From: Combretum micranthum | Taxonomy: Eukaryota > Streptophyta > Magnoliopsida > Myrtales > Combretaceae | NCBI GenBank assembly: GCA_024138025.1 | Contig: JAMXBD010001442.1 | Span: 306,494 to 370,493 of the forward strand | Direction: 5' to 3' | DNA: 64,000 nt | In this document: one piece after another, positions 60,774-64,000 of the stretch | Numbering within the stretch: position 1 is the stretch's first letter | Layout of the letters: each line of letters starts with the position of its first letter | Notes under the pieces: model-generated | The model's database searches: none | Told to the model about the DNA's origin: nothing | Seen by the model: only the letters and a program-made list of their open reading frames with translations | Program-made: the position numbers and the translations under genes

Positions 60774-63700
60774 TGTCACGCCCCAACGGGTACCCTAAAC
60801 GTGACAGTCCGCCACACTCAATATTAAAGCTTAAGTATGACAACCTTAGTCATTCCCAAAAGCTTTTATATTAAGTGTAAGGTGTGCTTTCACAACTTTA
60901 GAGGACCATATGGAATTATGAAGTTTAAGAAGATATAAATAACACATTAAGAAAAGAGGATCATAATAATCATTCATTCATATCAATGTTTTACAAACTT
61001 AGGGACATTCCCTTGATCACTAATCTATTACATGATATTGTACATTAATACTAATGCTACACTTTATCTATTTCTATTATCCAAAAGAGATTACTGCCCG
61101 CAGGGTCCACGTGGCCTTAACCAAGTAGGGAAACTGCAAAAGATATCTATTGGGGTATAAGCTAATAGGCTTAGTGAGAACTATTTCCATAAATAACTTC
61201 TTGTAACAAGATTCAAACAAGTTGATTAATCAAACAAATGTAATGCAACAAACACGTGGGCAAACAAGCATATAGTTTTGGGAACTATATGTTGAATGGA
61301 TTTGCGCCCTCCATTCGGGTTTGGTGATACATAACCTCAATTCAAGTAGTTTTAATTAAAAAGTTTTCATGCTCGCGAGCACTCATCGCCAAGCATTCCG
61401 AATCTACTTGATTGACCTTGCTTTCGGATCTTCGCCAAGCATTTTCCATTAAGCCGCCAAGCAATCGCTTTCGGATCATCCGCCAAGTGTTGCTTTCGAC
61501 ATGAGCTTACTATCCTTCTCACCCAAGGATAATAACCCAAAATGCAATGTGACTCACTTCGTGGTATGCATGAATTCATTTATTTATAAAGTCATAGCAT
61601 AATTATTTTTAAATTTAAGGCGATCAAGGAATTTCATACAAATCAATACTATACTAAAACAATCATTTAAAACAATTCCGGCTTCGATATTCTTAAATTC
61701 TTTCAAGAATTATTTTACATACACATCGGTTTATCTTTTCCTAACTCTAATGCAACTAATTTACAAGCACAACAAGTATAGCATTTAATGGAAATAAACT
61801 CACGATGCCATGTCGACTATTCCTCTAGGTGATGAGTCGTTACACACTCCACTTAGTCGTAATAATCCTCGGGTAAAGGAATCCTTCCTGGGTCACCTAG
61901 CCAAAGAAAATACCCATAATAAGTATTTCTTGATGATTTTCTTGAATTTGACAAAACAATGTCAAAAGAACGTTAAAGTTCGTATAAAGGAATGTTCCAA
62001 CTTAAAATGGCCATAACTTGGTCATTTTAACTCGGAATGCGCATATAATATACCGATTTCTACCTACTCGAAAAGATCTACCCATTTCCAAATTATTTTC
62101 AACAAACAAAGCCATATAGGCTCCGAAACAGTGGCGACAAAATTCACCACGGATTTTCCAAGTAAAAACAACTTTGGTTCAAGAAATCAAAATTTGTTTG
62201 ATAAATACTTAGTTATCTATATAGTTGAAAAATTCTCTTTTTATAACTATATAACTCATATTTAAGCATGCTCAAGTGTTTTGTTGTCCAATTATTTTTC
62301 TTGAGTAAAACAATGTTGGAAGAATATAGTTTTCAAAAATTGTTTTTGTAGATTTCTTGAAATGAATACCTTGTTTCCTTTTGTTTTCTAAAAAGGCTTT
62401 ATGTTGGTTTTATTATTTTTCCTAAGTAACTTTTTGAAAATAAATTTTCTATTTTCTAAGTTTCTACTATTTTAGAAAATACACTATTCTTCCTATTTAT
62501 TTTTCTTGTACAAATTTCCTTTGTCTATTTGTTTACAAAATCTTATTTGAAATTTCTTTTCCTCATGTCTTATGTTTTTCATAGAAATCATCCATGCATA
62601 AAATTTATTTTCTTGATAAAAACAAAGTGGATCAATATGTGACTTAAGAAACCTTTTTATAGTAAAGTAGTTTCTAAAATTTAGTGTTTCTTCTTGTAAC
62701 TTGAAAAGAAATAACTTTATTTTTGTTTTCAAACCATAGATTTTCTTTACTTGAAAATTCCTTAGCCATTCATCTTGTTTATCTTTTTATAAAAAGAACC
62801 ATTTTTGTATCAACAAATATTTTCTTTTGAAAAACAAGTGGAATAATAAAGGTTTAAGTAGCTTTTTAAAGTAAAAGTAGTTTCTAAAATTATAGTGAGT
62901 TCTTTTGTAACTTGAAAAGGAATGAGTTTATCTTTTGTTATCTTATAGATTTTATACTTTACATAAACTTATTCTAAGTGACAAAATTCTTCTTTTGTTT
63001 AATTATTTTTAGAAATTAAAATTTTTGGACAACAATCTAAATGAACATGATTATGAGAATAATAATAAACAAAATAACATAAAACATAAATAATAAAGTC
63101 AAGTATTGGAGTCTTAGCTTTTTCAAGGCTCCCGGGACTAAGAAGTAGACTAGTCCCAAAATAAAATAAATGAAAAAAACTTGTTTTGACTTGATGAGGA
63201 CAAGTCTAAGACTAGAGGCTAGTCTTAATTCAACAAGGAATAAATAAATAAATTGCAATGGAATAAATAAATAAATTGCTTTGCATGAAATAAATAAATT
63301 GCAAGTGAGCTTATATGCTCTAAAGAATATGTATATATATATATATAGATAATAATATTAATTATCAATAATAATAACAAAATAATAACATAAACATAAA
63401 TGGATTGGCATGAACAAGAACAATACATGAACATAATGTAGTTTCCATAACTTGTAGTCTTTGGAAACTCACACTATGGTCATGTAAAGTTACATGACAT
63501 GAAGAAGAAGAAAGAAATATGAAGTGGTTACCTAAAGAAGCTTTGGTATGGTTATGTGGTTATGGGTTTTGGTTTGTTGGTAGAAGTTGTTGTAGAATTA
63601 TTTGAGAGAGTTTTGGGATGGTTATTTTGAGAGGAAAATTTGAGAGAGTTTTTGTATGAATTTGTGGGTAGTGAATGTGTGAAAGAAGTGAAAGAGAGGG

Positions 63701-64000
63701 GGTATTTATAGGAAAATGTGGAGTGATTTTTGTGTGATTAAAATAAAGAAAAATTGAAACAAATTGAGGGAGAGAGGGGGGGGGGGGCGCACCATAGTGT
63801 AGAGGGGGAGTGATTTATTTTTTTGACTTTTTGATAAATGAAAGATGTAATGTGTAAGGTAGATGTGAAATAAAGTTATGAGAAAGGTAAAAAGTTAAGT
63901 TTATAGGTTATGTAGAGTGTAAGAATAGGTGTAAGAAAAAGTAGAGATAAAAGAATAGTGTAGAATAGTAATGAATAGTGTAATGTAAGATAATATGACT
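60774..64000 (-). mobile_element. Large-LTR family I, copy 4, - orientation, runs off the window
   Basis: The left end TGTCACGCCCCAACGGGTAC (60774-60793) is the inverse of the end of copy 2. Conserved parts in order are 'gcgccctccattcgggtttgg' (61304 on), a minisatellite built on 'cgccaagcattttcc' (61388-61500), 'acttaaaatggccataactt' (61999-62018), the TATA motif at 63703-63710, and a G run with CGC (63776-63790). By comparison with copy 2, the far end would lie about 900 bp beyond the window. No coding domain. Confidence 0.75.

Noticed and set aside
1..64000. tRNA, rRNA and other structured RNA genes
   Set aside because: No tRNA A-box and B-box pair with a foldable cloverleaf, and no rRNA-like block, was noticed on either strand. 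A dedicated covariance search was not possible here.

Overview
This window is nuclear DNA of a flowering plant, probably a eudicot. The evidence is an AT-rich background, GT-AG introns in two recognisable plant genes, a plastid-targeted transporter, and a dense load of plant-type LTR retrotransposons, hAT elements and one TRIM. The species cannot be named from the sequence. Only two well-supported host genes are present. One is a BASS3-like plastid envelope transporter on the + strand (7134-10435, 5 coding exons). The other is a fimbrin actin-bundling protein on the - strand (31698 down to 25656, 14 coding exons). A small unrecognised ORF (12341-12559) and two unrecognised exon-like islands are also listed.

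Layout. 1-1968: LTR-derived sequence, probably - orientation. 4260-6400: decayed Ty3/gypsy chromovirus-type pol on the - strand. 6980-10435: BASS3 promoter and gene. 11.8-14.1 kb: diverged repeats around a gypsy gag remnant and the small ORF. 14.67-25.91 kb: a two-unit tandem duplication of about 5.62 kb that carries the last exon and 3' flank of the fimbrin gene. Each unit has its own copy of a hAT element and of the unrecognised islands. 25.66-31.70 kb: fimbrin, with a complete 250-bp TRIM in intron 12. 32.4-33.85 kb: small direct and tandem repeats. 35.79-37.14 kb: a hAT-like element. 38.91 kb: a run of 58 G. 39.3-42 kb: more LTR sequence.

44.4-64.0 kb is a nested retrotransposon pile. A Ty1/copia pol is cut in its integrase region by an LTR-type insertion and then by an Athila/Tat-like element. 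A second Athila/Tat-like element in opposite orientation is interrupted by a 4.16-kb LTR-type insertion. A further member of that large LTR family starts at 60774 and leaves the window.

How the genes relate. BASS3 and fimbrin share no pathway and are simply neighbours in a repeat-rich interval. Each carries apparent single-base losses in its first coding exons, which suggests residual assembly indels or, less likely, decay of both genes. The most interesting signals are the duplicated and still intact fimbrin terminal exon, the microhomology at the duplication junctions, the complete TRIM, and a large LTR family whose members carry different minisatellites at the same place.
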